Source: Acidobacteriota bacterium (GTDB taxonomy: Bacteria > Acidobacteriota > Thermoanaerobaculia > Gp7-AA8). From it: a DNA stretch of 6,197 nt. The stretch's first letter is position 1. Each line of letters opens with the position of its first letter. The translations under genes and the position numbers were made by a program. Below are positions 6,132 through 6,197 of the stretch, one piece after another. The notes below the pieces were generated by a model. It had not been told where the DNA came from, did not search any database, and was given only the letters and a program-made list of their open reading frames with translations. The DNA is taken from contig QHVX01000149.1 of assembly GCA_003222375.1 (NCBI GenBank), positions 7,637 through 13,833 on the forward strand, read 5' to 3'.

Positions 6132-6197
6132 CTGTCTGTTCTCTACTACGCCATGGGCGGCGGGCTCGGGCACCTGACACGAGCGCGCTCTTTCCTG
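6132..6197 (+). CDS. Start of a GT28/MurG-like glycosyltransferase gene (3' end missing)
   Basis: 22 codons are visible to the window edge. Read from 6132 they give (L/M)SVLYYAMGGGLGHLTRARSF. The strand VLYYAM followed by GGGLGHLTRA is the N-terminal glycine-rich loop of GT-B enzymes of the MurG/GT28 type. The frame is the same as that of the lipoprotein, whose TGA at 6126-6128 blocks any start further upstream. The only in-frame start candidates are CTG at 6132, 3 bases after that stop, and ATG at 6153, which would remove the first beta strand. I favour the CTG although no Shine-Dalgarno is evident. Substrates cannot be judged from this fragment. Confidence 0.65.
   Translation, partial: MSVLYYAMGGGLGHLTRARSFL

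Larger units (their letters stand above)
1..6197 (+). other. Single co-directional operon segment
   Basis: Gaps between successive genes are +9, -1, +4, -1, -1, -4 and about +3 bases. Three junctions are TGATG and one is ATGA. No gap can hold a promoter plus terminator, no T-tailed hairpin was found, and the only strong hairpin (3043-3104) lies inside coding sequence. The promoter must be upstream of base 1 or internal to a gene, and transcription continues past the window end. Confidence 0.8.

Overview
The window holds one strand only: eight plus-strand genes (the first and last cut by the window edges) packed head to tail with no non-coding gap longer than 9 bases. GC is high, start codons are mostly ATG with clear GGAG-type Shine-Dalgarno sites, and neighbours are joined by TGATG or ATGA stop/start overlaps, so this reads as one bacterial operon that begins upstream and continues downstream. 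A 62-base nested inverted repeat of the 'ILSEAKDL ... RYAQHD' type lies inside it. From general knowledge such repeats are scattered through Acidobacteriota, Gemmatimonadota and related soil or metagenome genomes, so an Acidobacteriota-like source is my best but weak guess.

Layout: (1) the 3' part of a Tim44-like-domain protein with a zinc ribbon on each side of the domain (1-788); (2) an SPFH/band-7 protein of the YdjI or 'virion core protein-like' kind with a C-terminal GYF_2 domain (798-1901); (3) a GT4-type glycosyltransferase (1901-3118) whose last ~24 residues come from the dispersed repeat and its flank; (4) an unrecognised two-helix membrane protein (3123-3962); (5) a small Cys/His-rich protein with a tyrosine-rich tail (3962-4348); (6) a second GT4 glycosyltransferase (4348-5481); (7) a putative lipoprotein built from ~20-residue beta-type repeats (5478-6128); (8) the first codons of a third glycosyltransferase-like gene with a MurG/GT28-style glycine-rich start (about 6132 to the edge).

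How they may work together: SPFH proteins organise membrane patches. In Bacillus subtilis the SPFH protein YdjI works with zinc-ribbon and membrane partners and with PspA in an envelope-stress module. Here an SPFH protein, a zinc-ribbon/Tim44 protein, a two-helix membrane protein, a small zinc-finger-like protein and a lipoprotein alternate with three glycosyltransferases. A reasonable inference is a cell-envelope module joining membrane organisation or stress sensing to synthesis of a surface glycan or glycolipid. The glycan, the acceptor and the function of genes 4, 5 and 7 cannot be read from the sequence. There is no sign of phage, IS elements, CRISPR, tRNA or rRNA.
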